A stretch of DNA of 40,901 nt from a virus, in the IMG/VR virus record IMGVR_UViG_3300018892_000068, positions 1 to 40,901 of that record. One strand, written 5' to 3'. Below are positions 14,776 to 22,257 of this stretch, in pieces (position 1 is the first letter of the stretch; every line of letters starts with the position of its first letter). Below the pieces are notes generated by a model that had not been told where the DNA came from, made no database searches, and saw only the letters and a list, made by a program, of their open reading frames with translations. The position numbers and the translations under genes are program-made.

Positions 14776-14979
14776 GCGATCAGGGGCTATACTAGTTGCC
14801 GGATCGTCAGTTACCGCGGTAACTATCGCTTGCGCAAAAGGCTTGCGTGGGCCAACCGAAAACAAAAGGGTTTGACCAACTTGGTATTCTTCCGTTGGCT
14901 TTCTGTATGTGTCGTCTTTCTTTCCGGAAAGAATGTCTGAAACATAAATCTGCTTGAACCAAAGCGTTTTTGATTTCAT
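14698..14979 (-). CDS. ASCH/PUA-like domain protein
   Basis: 93 residues from the ATG at 14979 (the frame is open to 15027, but the Lys/Gln-rich extension is not conserved-looking). The sequence fits the ASCH/PUA fold: L-W-F-K-Q-I-Y-V-S-D-I-L-S-G-K-K-x-x-T-Y-R, then Y-x-V-G-Q-T-L-L-F, then a F-A-Q-A-I-V-T-A-V strand. ASCH proteins bind RNA or modified nucleic acid. The gene runs leftward against the early operon, and its 3' end overlaps the unrecognised gene by 78 bp. It could read or regulate the modification made by the neighbours; that is inference. Confidence 0.65.
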   Translation of the reverse strand: MKSKTLWFKQIYVSDILSGKKDDTYRKPTEEYQVGQTLLFSVGPRKPFAQAIVTAVTDDPATSIAPDRLSTLQKMYGNLPAYRRITFKIAQVF

Positions 14980-15016
14980 AATTTGTTTTTGGTTTTTTTT
15001 GTGAAACATGGTATAA

Positions 15017-15038
15017 TTTACTGGCAATTGCCAGTAAA
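15017..15038. promoter_or_regulatory. Perfect 22-bp palindrome upstream of the terminase genes
   Basis: Two 11-bp arms, TTTACTGGCAA and its exact complement, meet with no spacer at 15027/15028 (core GGCAATTGCC). It lies between the leftward ASCH gene and rightward terS. Candidate operator for divergent promoters, or a terminase recognition site. Confidence 0.5.
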
Positions 15039-15056
15039 ACCAAGATAAAAGCCTAA

Positions 15057-15078
15057 ATAAACAGGCGATAAACAGGCG
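15057..15078 (+). repeat. Tandem 11-mer ATAAACAGGCG x2
   Basis: Two exact head-to-tail copies (15057-15067 and 15068-15078), ending 5 bp before the terS start. With the palindrome 18 bp upstream, this may be a TerS-binding pac/cos-type site or a regulator site. Confidence 0.5.
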
Positions 15079-15083
15079 CAGTT

Positions 15084-15407
15084 ATGCCAATACCTAACGA
15101 GGAAAAGGGGCAGTTTAAGCCCGGACAGTCGGGAAACCCCAATGGTAGGCCCAAAAAACTCCCACAACTGGATGAACTCTTGGCTGATATACTCAGTGAT
15201 GAACAGAAGGGAATGAGTGCCGCTGAGGCCATTCTGAAGCAATTACGCAATATGGCTATTAAGGGAAATATTAGAGCTGCCGAGCTTTTGCTTGATCGGG
15301 CCTATGGCAAGGTGAAAGACGTAATTGACCTTACTGCTAAAACTATAATAATTCACGATGAGCTTGACAAGTCAATCGACGGCGACTCAGATACCGACCA
15401 TAGTTGA
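15084..15407 (+). CDS. DUF5681-type small terminase subunit
   Basis: 107 residues. The N-terminus carries the DUF5681 signature F-K-P-G-Q-S-G-N-P-N-G-R-P-K; residues 30-85 are helical (an A-A-E-L-L-L-D-R-A-Y-G-K helix). DUF5681 proteins directly precede the large terminase in many phages and act as the DNA-recognising subunit. The last 50 bp overlap terL in another frame. Confidence 0.82.
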   Translation: MPIPNEEKGQFKPGQSGNPNGRPKKLPQLDELLADILSDEQKGMSAAEAILKQLRNMAIKGNIRAAELLLDRAYGKVKDVIDLTAKTIIIHDELDKSIDGDSDTDHS

Positions 15408-16599
15408 TGCCACTGCCGCAAAACTCTATGTGTCTAAGTTCTATGACTTGATTGCCTCGCGTGTTAAACAGCCGATTGTACTACTCTCCGGTGGTCGCGG
15501 TGGCGCTAAGTCCACATCAGTAGCGCAAGCATTTGGACGCTCAGCTGTACGTGGGCAGTATCGTCGTCAGGCTATCGTTCGTAAATACTTTAAGTATATT
15601 AGAGACTCTCAGTACACTGACATAAAAACATACCTGGAAAGGCTTAGGATTGAGTCTGAAGTAAACATTGGTGTCTCGCCACTTGGATTCCGTTTTCCCA
15701 ATGGAAGCGAGATTATTTCGCTTGGTCTGGATAAGTCTAAGGTAAAATCGTTATCGAATGTAGAACGCGTATGGGTGGAAGAGGCAACAGAACTTTCGCG
15801 GGAAGATTGGTTAAACCTGGTGCCTACCATCTTGCGCGGTTCAGGACACAAGCAGATTATTCTTACTTATAATCCTGAGTATGGCCACTGGCTAAATGAC
15901 GAATTCTTTCATCCGAACGGACAGCCTAAGCGAGATGATACGTACTACCTGCATTCGATCTACAAGGATAACCCTTTCGTTGGGCCGGTATTTACCCAAT
16001 GGGTAGAAGGGTTGTCAACCGATCTTTATGAACGCATAGGCTTAGGCAAGCCCAAAAGGCTTGAGGGCCTGATATACCCCAACTACGAAGTAGTAGACAG
16101 CTTTCCTGATGCGCCCTTCGTTTATGGGGTAGACAAGGGTTTTAACGATCCGTTCGCCGTGCTTCGTGCATGTATACAGGGTGATTACTTGTATTGGGAT
16201 GAGGTATTGTATGAGCGTTTTCGTACCACCAGTCAGATAATACCTTTGCTTTCAAAAGAACAGAAACACAAGCCCTGGTATTTCGATGACTCAGCAGCGG
16301 ATACCATTGCTGAATTTGCCAACGCCGGATTCAATGCCACCAAAGCAAACAAGGGCCTTATCTATGATGGTATACAGAAGGTTAAGAAATACAAGTTGCG
16401 GGTAACCCGACAATCGGTCAACTTGCTCAAAGAGTTGAGTACCTACACCTGGCTTACTGACAGAAATAATGTTACCCATGATGAGCCAACGCCCGGCTTG
16501 CCCGATCACCTTCTGGACGCTGGTAGATATGCAACCATTAACCTAGCCAGGCCACAAGGCCGCGCCCGTGCACATGCTCATGCATACCGTGAAGAATGA
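15358..16599 (+). CDS. terL: Terminase large subunit (PBSX-type)
   Basis: 413 residues. ATPase: Walker A-like G45-G-R-G-G-A-K-S52, Walker B V138-W-V-E-E-A-T-E-L146, and coupling motif L-T-Y-N-P near residue 170. The C-terminal RuvC-type nuclease starts at Y-G-V-D-K-G-F-N-D-P near residue 257, has Y-F-D-D-S-A-A-D near 305 and D-A-x-R-Y-A near 392. It pumps DNA into the prohead and cuts it at the end of packaging. Overlaps terS by 50 bp and the next gene by 4 bp. Confidence 0.94.
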   Translation: MSLTSQSTATQIPTIVDATAAKLYVSKFYDLIASRVKQPIVLLSGGRGGAKSTSVAQAFGRSAVRGQYRRQAIVRKYFKYIRDSQYTDIKTYLERLRIESEVNIGVSPLGFRFPNGSEIISLGLDKSKVKSLSNVERVWVEEATELSREDWLNLVPTILRGSGHKQIILTYNPEYGHWLNDEFFHPNGQPKRDDTYYLHSIYKDNPFVGPVFTQWVEGLSTDLYERIGLGKPKRLEGLIYPNYEVVDSFPDAPFVYGVDKGFNDPFAVLRACIQGDYLYWDEVLYERFRTTSQIIPLLSKEQKHKPWYFDDSAADTIAEFANAGFNATKANKGLIYDGIQKVKKYKLRVTRQSVNLLKELSTYTWLTDRNNVTHDEPTPGLPDHLLDAGRYATINLARPQGRARAHAHAYREE

Positions 16600-17222
16600 T
16601 AGACATACAATTCCAGGGCCGCACTATTCATCTGCCCACCGATTGGTTTGAGATCACCTGTACCGATGCGCTGGTTATGGGTGAGCTGACTATTGATGCC
16701 GCTATCCTGCACTACTTCGGCCTTGAAGCTGCCAGTATTGAACCATCCATGCTAGCTACCCTGACTGGCCTGCTGGGCTTTCTGAATACCGATACGCCGC
16801 AGGTTGAGTACCAGGGCCCTGACTTACTGGAACTGTCTTTCTATGAGTGGTACATGTTTACCCGTCACGGATTGGAGATTGGTATTCATCGCACTACCGG
16901 TATTGAGATAGCGGCTTTGCCTTGGATTGAAGCGGCCCCTATCCTGGAACATTTTAATAACGAGATTACAAAGATTGATGAACTGTTTGCTGATCTGAAA
17001 GAAGACATACGCTCTGACCTTGCCAGACAGACCCAGCCACCCGGATTCTGGGATGGGTGTGAAGACTGGATAGACTTTGATCTGATTGATATGCCCGTTA
17101 ATGCGGATCGATTTGCATACATGAAAACAGTACCCCTGCTGAACTATCTGCAAAAGCAAAGGTATCTGCACCGGGTGGCAAAGGCGAACAAAGCAGCGGA
17201 CGAAGCATTGAAGTATCGTTAA
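16596..17222 (+). CDS. Hypothetical protein downstream of terL
   Basis: 208 residues, overlapping terL by 4 bp. The N-terminal sequence (I-H-L-P-T-D-W-F-E-I-T, then repeated L-T-G-L-L-G-F-L type helices) resembles tail-assembly-chaperone-like proteins of Bacteroidota phages, but the evidence is weak and the gene is not next to the tape measure on the same strand. C-terminal 60 residues are helical and basic. It is the last rightward gene before the inverted tail module. Confidence 0.55.
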   Translation: MIDIQFQGRTIHLPTDWFEITCTDALVMGELTIDAAILHYFGLEAASIEPSMLATLTGLLGFLNTDTPQVEYQGPDLLELSFYEWYMFTRHGLEIGIHRTTGIEIAALPWIEAAPILEHFNNEITKIDELFADLKEDIRSDLARQTQPPGFWDGCEDWIDFDLIDMPVNADRFAYMKTVPLLNYLQKQRYLHRVAKANKAADEALKYR

Positions 17223-17281
17223 ATAATCCTATCTTAGTAAGACAAAAGCCGGGGTTTTACTTTAAAAATCCAGGCATAGTA

Positions 17282-19498
17282 CTATTGCACAATAATACGC
17301 CCACTGTCCGGCATCAGTACATAACCATCATCGGGCATAATCAGGTAATCCTTTTCATCGGTTGGTGTAGTCACCGAAGTAAGTTGTGGCAATTCAATCC
17401 GAATCAGATCAATCCAGGTACTATCACCCTGCCCGTGCTGGTACTGGTCTACCTGCTGAATGAAAAAATAGCCGGTGACCATCTGCCCATACCGCACGTG
17501 ATCGCTTTGCAGGCGAATGGGTCTGGCAAAATCGAGTTGCTGTATATCCACACTATCAAGCCGGAGCAGCACCCGCACAAACTTGCCGTTCGATAAAGCC
17601 GCAGCCAGGTAGCGGTAATTCTGCTTGACCAGTAGATCAAACTTGAGCGGCTCAATGGTGATATTGGCCCGGTAGATGGATTCGGCAGGGCCGTCATAGA
17701 TACGAACCGTCTCGGTATTGTCGTCATCGAGCATGGCCAGTGGTGACTCTACGCTCAACAAGTTGAAAAGCTGCAGGTATTCCAGGTAGTTGATTTCTTG
17801 CCACTGTAAATTAGGCGTGGGAATGTTTAGCGGTGGTGACGGGCTGACACCGGGCGGGCGGCTGGTCGGATTGTTTACCGTGGCCTTGTAGTATTTGCCC
17901 CGGTAGTATACATAATCCTGAATAGGTGACTGGGTGTATATCCCGCCATCGAACCAGACCGAGAACCGGTTCTTTTCCTTGATCTCAATAATAGGTTCGC
18001 CCTGCAAGGTGAAGTCGGATTCGTAACCTATCACTTCTTTTTCCAGATGGTGGTTGTCCAGGACAATTTTGCCCGGCCAGGTAAGCTGGTCCTTTTTATC
18101 GCGGTCATAACCAAGAATGGTATTTTGTCCATAGTCATCGAGTTCATAAGACAGTTCTGGCGGTAAGGAGAAATCAAGCCGTTCGGACATATCCACCGCC
18201 TTGCGCCACGAAGTGGGTACCACATCAAACGGCTCAATCCGGAGGATGCGGTTACGTGTGTCGGTAATGAATAACAGATTGAATTGATTAGCAATCAGGA
18301 GTAGCAAGTCCTTCTGTTCAAGATCGGGCAAGACCGAACCTACATCTATATCCGCACCTGGAATTACGAAAGGTAACATTTCGAGTTTGAAAACCGTTTT
18401 GTCATCCAGGTAAATGTTGGCATTGGCTACATTATAAGTACCACGCTTGGCTACCTTATACCGTAGTGTTATCGTATCGTTCTCCAGGGCAAAAAACGGG
18501 TCAAAATCAAAGGTTAGTGTTTCAAACTTCTCGCCAAAACGGAATTTATTAACAGCCTTGTCCTGTATGATCTGTCCGTTTTTGAGTAGCTGAGCAGCAA
18601 AGAATACCGGGCCGTCGCACATGGTATGGAAGGTTGTGCTCGCCTGATAGATACCGGTGCCCCGGATAGTGGCTACACCATTGGAGGTATTGTACACGTT
18701 CTTACTACCATCAACAAAATCCCTTGCCGGGTCATTGTCGTTGTTGAGAATCGCATTTACCACCAGTTCGGAATCGTTTCCAGGTCTGGAGCGATACTCA
18801 TAACGTTCCGTACCGGTATACCCAACCCGAAAAGAGCGCGCATCGGTATATGCCTTGTCCAGTTTGGGAAAGGTGTAAGGCATAATTAGCATCCGATCAA
18901 TCTTACTCGATTCCCAAAAGCCACCCTTGATACGGTAAGAAACCTTCCGGGCAATCTGCGAGATAAGATACTTGACAAACACAGCCGGGTAAAAGTCATC
19001 CACCGTTTTGCGATCCCCTAAATGCTTTCCGTAGTCAGCGACCGGATAGATATATCCATCTGGCCAGGTGTGCACCTGGGTATCGAGTATGTTGGCAATA
19101 TTCCATTTGTGGGAAAAGCCCGATAGGTCAATATCCGAAAGCTTCTGTCCTTCGATCAGCTCAAAAAAGTTGTAGTTGCCGCCCACGATTTCAGCGTCTA
19201 ACATTCCATCAGTCACGCTGATCAGCCGCATGATTCCGTCGAGCACTATCGTATCGTCTTCCAGAATCCGCACCCGCAACTTACGGTAGGGCAAACGCGA
19301 AAAGGTATTAATGTGTTCGGGTAATTCCAGCGCTTCGCAGTTAGCCTGTGTCAGCGGCAGCTTAAACGTGTTGGTATAATGGGTCTGGCGTGATTCGATG
19401 TCACGCAGGTTGTTGACCGCGTAAGTGGTAGCAATGATTTCCCGTTCGGAAAGCTCGAGTACCGCGCCGGACTGAAGTTGTAGTGCAATTCCTCTCAT
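17282..19498 (-). CDS. Large tail-tip/baseplate-like structural protein
   Basis: 738 residues, last gene of the leftward tail operon. The N-terminus has the N-N-L-x-x-I-x-x-R-Q-x-x-Y-T-N-T-F-K-L-P-L-T motif found in large Bacteroidota phage tail proteins. The rest is beta-rich with many aromatic residues and ends in an M-P-D-D-G-Y-V-L-M-P-D-S-G-R-I repeat. No enzymatic motif is visible. By position (distal to the tape measure) it is expected at the tail tip. Start overlaps the upstream gene by 4 bp. Confidence 0.72.
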   Translation of the reverse strand: MRGIALQLQSGAVLELSEREIIATTYAVNNLRDIESRQTHYTNTFKLPLTQANCEALELPEHINTFSRLPYRKLRVRILEDDTIVLDGIMRLISVTDGMLDAEIVGGNYNFFELIEGQKLSDIDLSGFSHKWNIANILDTQVHTWPDGYIYPVADYGKHLGDRKTVDDFYPAVFVKYLISQIARKVSYRIKGGFWESSKIDRMLIMPYTFPKLDKAYTDARSFRVGYTGTERYEYRSRPGNDSELVVNAILNNDNDPARDFVDGSKNVYNTSNGVATIRGTGIYQASTTFHTMCDGPVFFAAQLLKNGQIIQDKAVNKFRFGEKFETLTFDFDPFFALENDTITLRYKVAKRGTYNVANANIYLDDKTVFKLEMLPFVIPGADIDVGSVLPDLEQKDLLLLIANQFNLLFITDTRNRILRIEPFDVVPTSWRKAVDMSERLDFSLPPELSYELDDYGQNTILGYDRDKKDQLTWPGKIVLDNHHLEKEVIGYESDFTLQGEPIIEIKEKNRFSVWFDGGIYTQSPIQDYVYYRGKYYKATVNNPTSRPPGVSPSPPLNIPTPNLQWQEINYLEYLQLFNLLSVESPLAMLDDDNTETVRIYDGPAESIYRANITIEPLKFDLLVKQNYRYLAAALSNGKFVRVLLRLDSVDIQQLDFARPIRLQSDHVRYGQMVTGYFFIQQVDQYQHGQGDSTWIDLIRIELPQLTSVTTPTDEKDYLIMPDDGYVLMPDSGRIIVQ

Positions 19499-20013
19499 CT
19501 GAGTTGAGTATAAAACAGTTGGGATAGGCTCATACGGAAAGATACCCGTAACTTGGATTCGGCGCTGTTGAATTCGGTATACTCGCCTTCCTCAATATTA
19601 ACCGGACGGTTGGTGCCGCTATCGCTCCACCAAACCCAAGGACTCGACAAAAGCGTCATCAGGGCCGGAACGTCGGCGGCAAAAATCGGTTGCGATTCAA
19701 TTTCAATAAACTTGCGGGTAGTGCCCTTGTCAAAATAGAATTCAGCCGAACTGCCCGACACGGCCCGCTTGCCGTCAGTGATGCCGCGTAGTTTGGAGTG
19801 ACGTGCCGAAAACAAAAAGTTATCCACACCGCCGCGGGTATTGAGCCAGTACAGGTGTATCCCATCACTACACCCATCGCCACGATTAAAACCCGATAGT
19901 AGTTCTACCGTTTCAATAACATTCGTGTCGTAGTTGAGCTGGCTAACCAGACAGGGTGCCGTACCCCACTTGTAGGGCCGAACAAATTCAGAAAGTCTTT
20001 CGAGGCAGGACAT
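19495..20013 (-). CDS. Tail-module structural protein
   Basis: 172 residues, beta-rich, overlapping the 738-aa gene by 4 bp and lying 3 bp from the DUF5977 gene. No family recognised. Its place between two large tail proteins makes it a likely minor tail component. Confidence 0.62.
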   Translation of the reverse strand: MSCLERLSEFVRPYKWGTAPCLVSQLNYDTNVIETVELLSGFNRGDGCSDGIHLYWLNTRGGVDNFLFSARHSKLRGITDGKRAVSGSSAEFYFDKGTTRKFIEIESQPIFAADVPALMTLLSSPWVWWSDSGTNRPVNIEEGEYTEFNSAESKLRVSFRMSLSQLFYTQLR

Positions 20014-20016
20014 AGG

Positions 20017-21339
20017 CTACGGGTTAAGTCTTAGGTTCGTGTATATAGTTTCTTCAAGTTGATTGGCACCGGGATCATTTCTAACCAGTCTGGTATAAGC
20101 AGACACCAGAAAATCCGTTCCGGTAATCATGGCAGAGTGCACGCTACTGGATTGCACTACGCCATTTATCTTGTTGACAATATCGTAGTATAAAGTGACA
20201 GGTCCACCGGTTGGTACCAGTATGTAGATGTCCGCATATGTACCCTGCACGATACCGGCAAACTCGGTGCTTACATTTCTGAAATCAAAAGAAGGTGAAA
20301 TGACGCTGCACACGCCATTGGCATTGGCATACGCCTGTCCACCGGCAGCTAGTGCCGCATCGGCTTTGGCATTCGCATCTGCCTGACTGATGGTAGAAGT
20401 ATGTGCTCCGGCCGGGATGGTATAGGTAACAAACGAACCGATACTGCCCGCCGCGCAATTGTTGCGGCGAAACTGTTGTGACCGCGCCTCGCTCGCATAA
20501 GTGACCGGGCAGGAAGTAGCATTGGAATCGTAATAGAACAATGCACCCGAATTGCGAAATTGATTGAAGGTTGGGCTGTTGGGGTTAACGTCTTTTTGCC
20601 GGGCTACCCGGTTGGAGTTGGTGCGTGGGTTGTTCTGCTCACATTGCAGGGTGGACAAGTCAAACTGCCAATCCGGAAGGTTGTTTGCACAGGCTGGGTT
20701 AGCTGGTTGCACCATGCTGTTGATTGCGTAGCGATCTTCACCGGTTGTTGTGACACCATTGATGGTATAATCTACCCGGTACTTCCGAAACAAAGCAGCT
20801 TCAATGCCCAGGCTCATACCCGGAAAACCCATATTACGAAAGTATTTGCGCAGGTACGGCGACAAATTAAACCGGAACCGCCCGGAAATATCGCGGTCGT
20901 AACGGATCGGGCCCGCGTCTGCATTGTCCACATACAGCCGAAAGCCCGGATTGAACTTTTCCACAAATTCAAGCGTGTATAAGTCTATATAGTCGCCGCC
21001 CCGGTAGTCGGTGTCTGTATCGTAGTACAGGTAAACGTCACCATTGCCAAGAGCAACCTGTCCATTAGCCGTGACCGTGACCGGTTCGGGATATTTCAAT
21101 TCACTACCAGACCCGACGTAAAACGCACCACCGACAATAGGCACGTTGCTATTGCCGATCACGGCCAGAATACGCAGCTTACCGGCATTGTTGAATTGCA
21201 AATAGGAACCAATGTAATCCGGATTGCCGGTGTTGAGTGGCGGCAGAACAACCTTGTAGTCAAACTCGTACAAAACCGGTAACTGTGCAGACTGCCAGCG
21301 TTTGGGCTGGTTAAGGAAAGTAAGTGACATATCAATCAA
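20017..21339 (-). CDS. Tail protein with DUF5977 domain
   Basis: 440 residues. Residues about 265-345 carry the DUF5977 pattern: R-S-Q-Q-F-x-R-N-N-C, G-S-x-V-T-Y-T-I-P-A-G, S-Q-A-D-A-N-A-K-A-D, G-Q-A-Y-A-N-A-N-G-x-C. This domain recurs in tail and surface proteins of Bacteroidota and their phages and is thought to be an exposed binding module. The N-terminal 250 residues are beta-rich. Overlaps the upstream gene by 8 bp. Confidence 0.8.
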   Translation of the reverse strand: MIDMSLTFLNQPKRWQSAQLPVLYEFDYKVVLPPLNTGNPDYIGSYLQFNNAGKLRILAVIGNSNVPIVGGAFYVGSGSELKYPEPVTVTANGQVALGNGDVYLYYDTDTDYRGGDYIDLYTLEFVEKFNPGFRLYVDNADAGPIRYDRDISGRFRFNLSPYLRKYFRNMGFPGMSLGIEAALFRKYRVDYTINGVTTTGEDRYAINSMVQPANPACANNLPDWQFDLSTLQCEQNNPRTNSNRVARQKDVNPNSPTFNQFRNSGALFYYDSNATSCPVTYASEARSQQFRRNNCAAGSIGSFVTYTIPAGAHTSTISQADANAKADAALAAGGQAYANANGVCSVISPSFDFRNVSTEFAGIVQGTYADIYILVPTGGPVTLYYDIVNKINGVVQSSSVHSAMITGTDFLVSAYTRLVRNDPGANQLEETIYTNLRLNP

Positions 21340-21775
21340 ATATGGAGCTGATGACTAATTTTCGGTAATATTCGGCAAGATGTTTTCGCAGTAATGCAGA
21401 TTCTGCTTGTATCGCTTCGGCGAACAACCCCGAAGCGTCACCCTTGTGGGTCTGAAAGATGACCGAACCTTTCTGAGCAATGGCGCGCGCTATCGGAAAA
21501 GCCGATCCTTCAATCCCCTTTTCCCGCATCCACTGTTCGATTGCTGATAACGGCGGGGCCGCGCCCGGCTGCCGCCCGTAGATCAGTTGCCGGATGTAGC
21601 CAACACCAGTAATCACAAAGCCCGAATCAGTGAGCCGGTAGGCAATCGAATCTGCCGCCCGTCCGGTATTGACCGCCGGGCCAAAGCGGGTTAAATCTTT
21701 GATGCGCAGTTCTTGGGCGAACGCCTGGACTAACCTGTCGGCGGATTGGGTAAGAATGTCGGCTACGCTGCTCAT
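21332..21775 (-). CDS. HK97-gp10-like/tail-completion-type protein
   Basis: 147 residues. The alpha-beta layout (N-terminal helix, D-S-I-A-Y-R-L-T-D-S-G-F-V-I-T-G-V-G-Y strands, I-E-Q-W-M-R-E-K-G-I-E near residue 80, then a long C-terminal helix) matches HK97-gp10-like neck or tail-completion proteins. Its position beside a tail-terminator-sized gene and the tape measure agrees. Similarity is by pattern only. Confidence 0.6.
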   Translation of the reverse strand: MSSVADILTQSADRLVQAFAQELRIKDLTRFGPAVNTGRAADSIAYRLTDSGFVITGVGYIRQLIYGRQPGAAPPLSAIEQWMREKGIEGSAFPIARAIAQKGSVIFQTHKGDASGLFAEAIQAESALLRKHLAEYYRKLVISSIFD

Positions 21776-22254
21776 TGCGCCGGATCGGTTAATAAACTAC
21801 CACCGGCGGGCAGAACAATCGGCGCTACCTGACACGCAACCGGCACAGAAACCGCAATCCGCACGGCCATACCCGAAAAGATTTCTGCATCCTGAGCGTA
21901 AAAGGGTTCGTATAAAACCTCCGATACATCACCTACCAGCGAGGGTAACAGGTGTTCGTTCACGTAGAATGTCGCGTAAGTGATTGCATCTACCAGTAAC
22001 CGGTTGGCATCGTGGGGTGTTTCCATGTTGGCAGCAATGGTAACAATACGAAATTCTATCGCATAGAACCGGACCCCGCGCACCTCACGAAATTTCAATA
22101 GTCCGTCCGTATTCACCCAGATGAATGGCGGCTTGACATTCACCGTCCGAAAGCTGCGGGTTTGGGCGGGCCCGTAGTGAAACGGCGTGGTGGACAAGGG
22201 TGCGTACTGTGTACGGGCCTGATCCATTATGAGTAATATCTTGTCGGGTGTCAT
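21772..22254 (-). CDS. Tail-terminator-sized structural protein
   Basis: 160 residues, overlapping the gp10-like gene by 4 bp and lying 3 bp after the tape measure. An alpha-beta protein with G-V-R-F-Y-A-I-E-F-R-I-V-T in the middle and a hydrophobic C-terminus. Size and neighbour order fit a tail terminator or neck protein, but no signature confirms it. Confidence 0.55.
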   Translation of the reverse strand: MTPDKILLIMDQARTQYAPLSTTPFHYGPAQTRSFRTVNVKPPFIWVNTDGLLKFREVRGVRFYAIEFRIVTIAANMETPHDANRLLVDAITYATFYVNEHLLPSLVGDVSEVLYEPFYAQDAEIFSGMAVRIAVSVPVACQVAPIVLPAGGSLLTDPAQ

Positions 22255-22257
22255 GGC

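Noticed and set aside
17223-17281. Bidirectional terminator between convergent terL-side and tail operons
   Set aside because: AAAAGCCGGGGTTTT is only an interrupted palindrome with a mismatch and a one-base loop; not stable enough to call.
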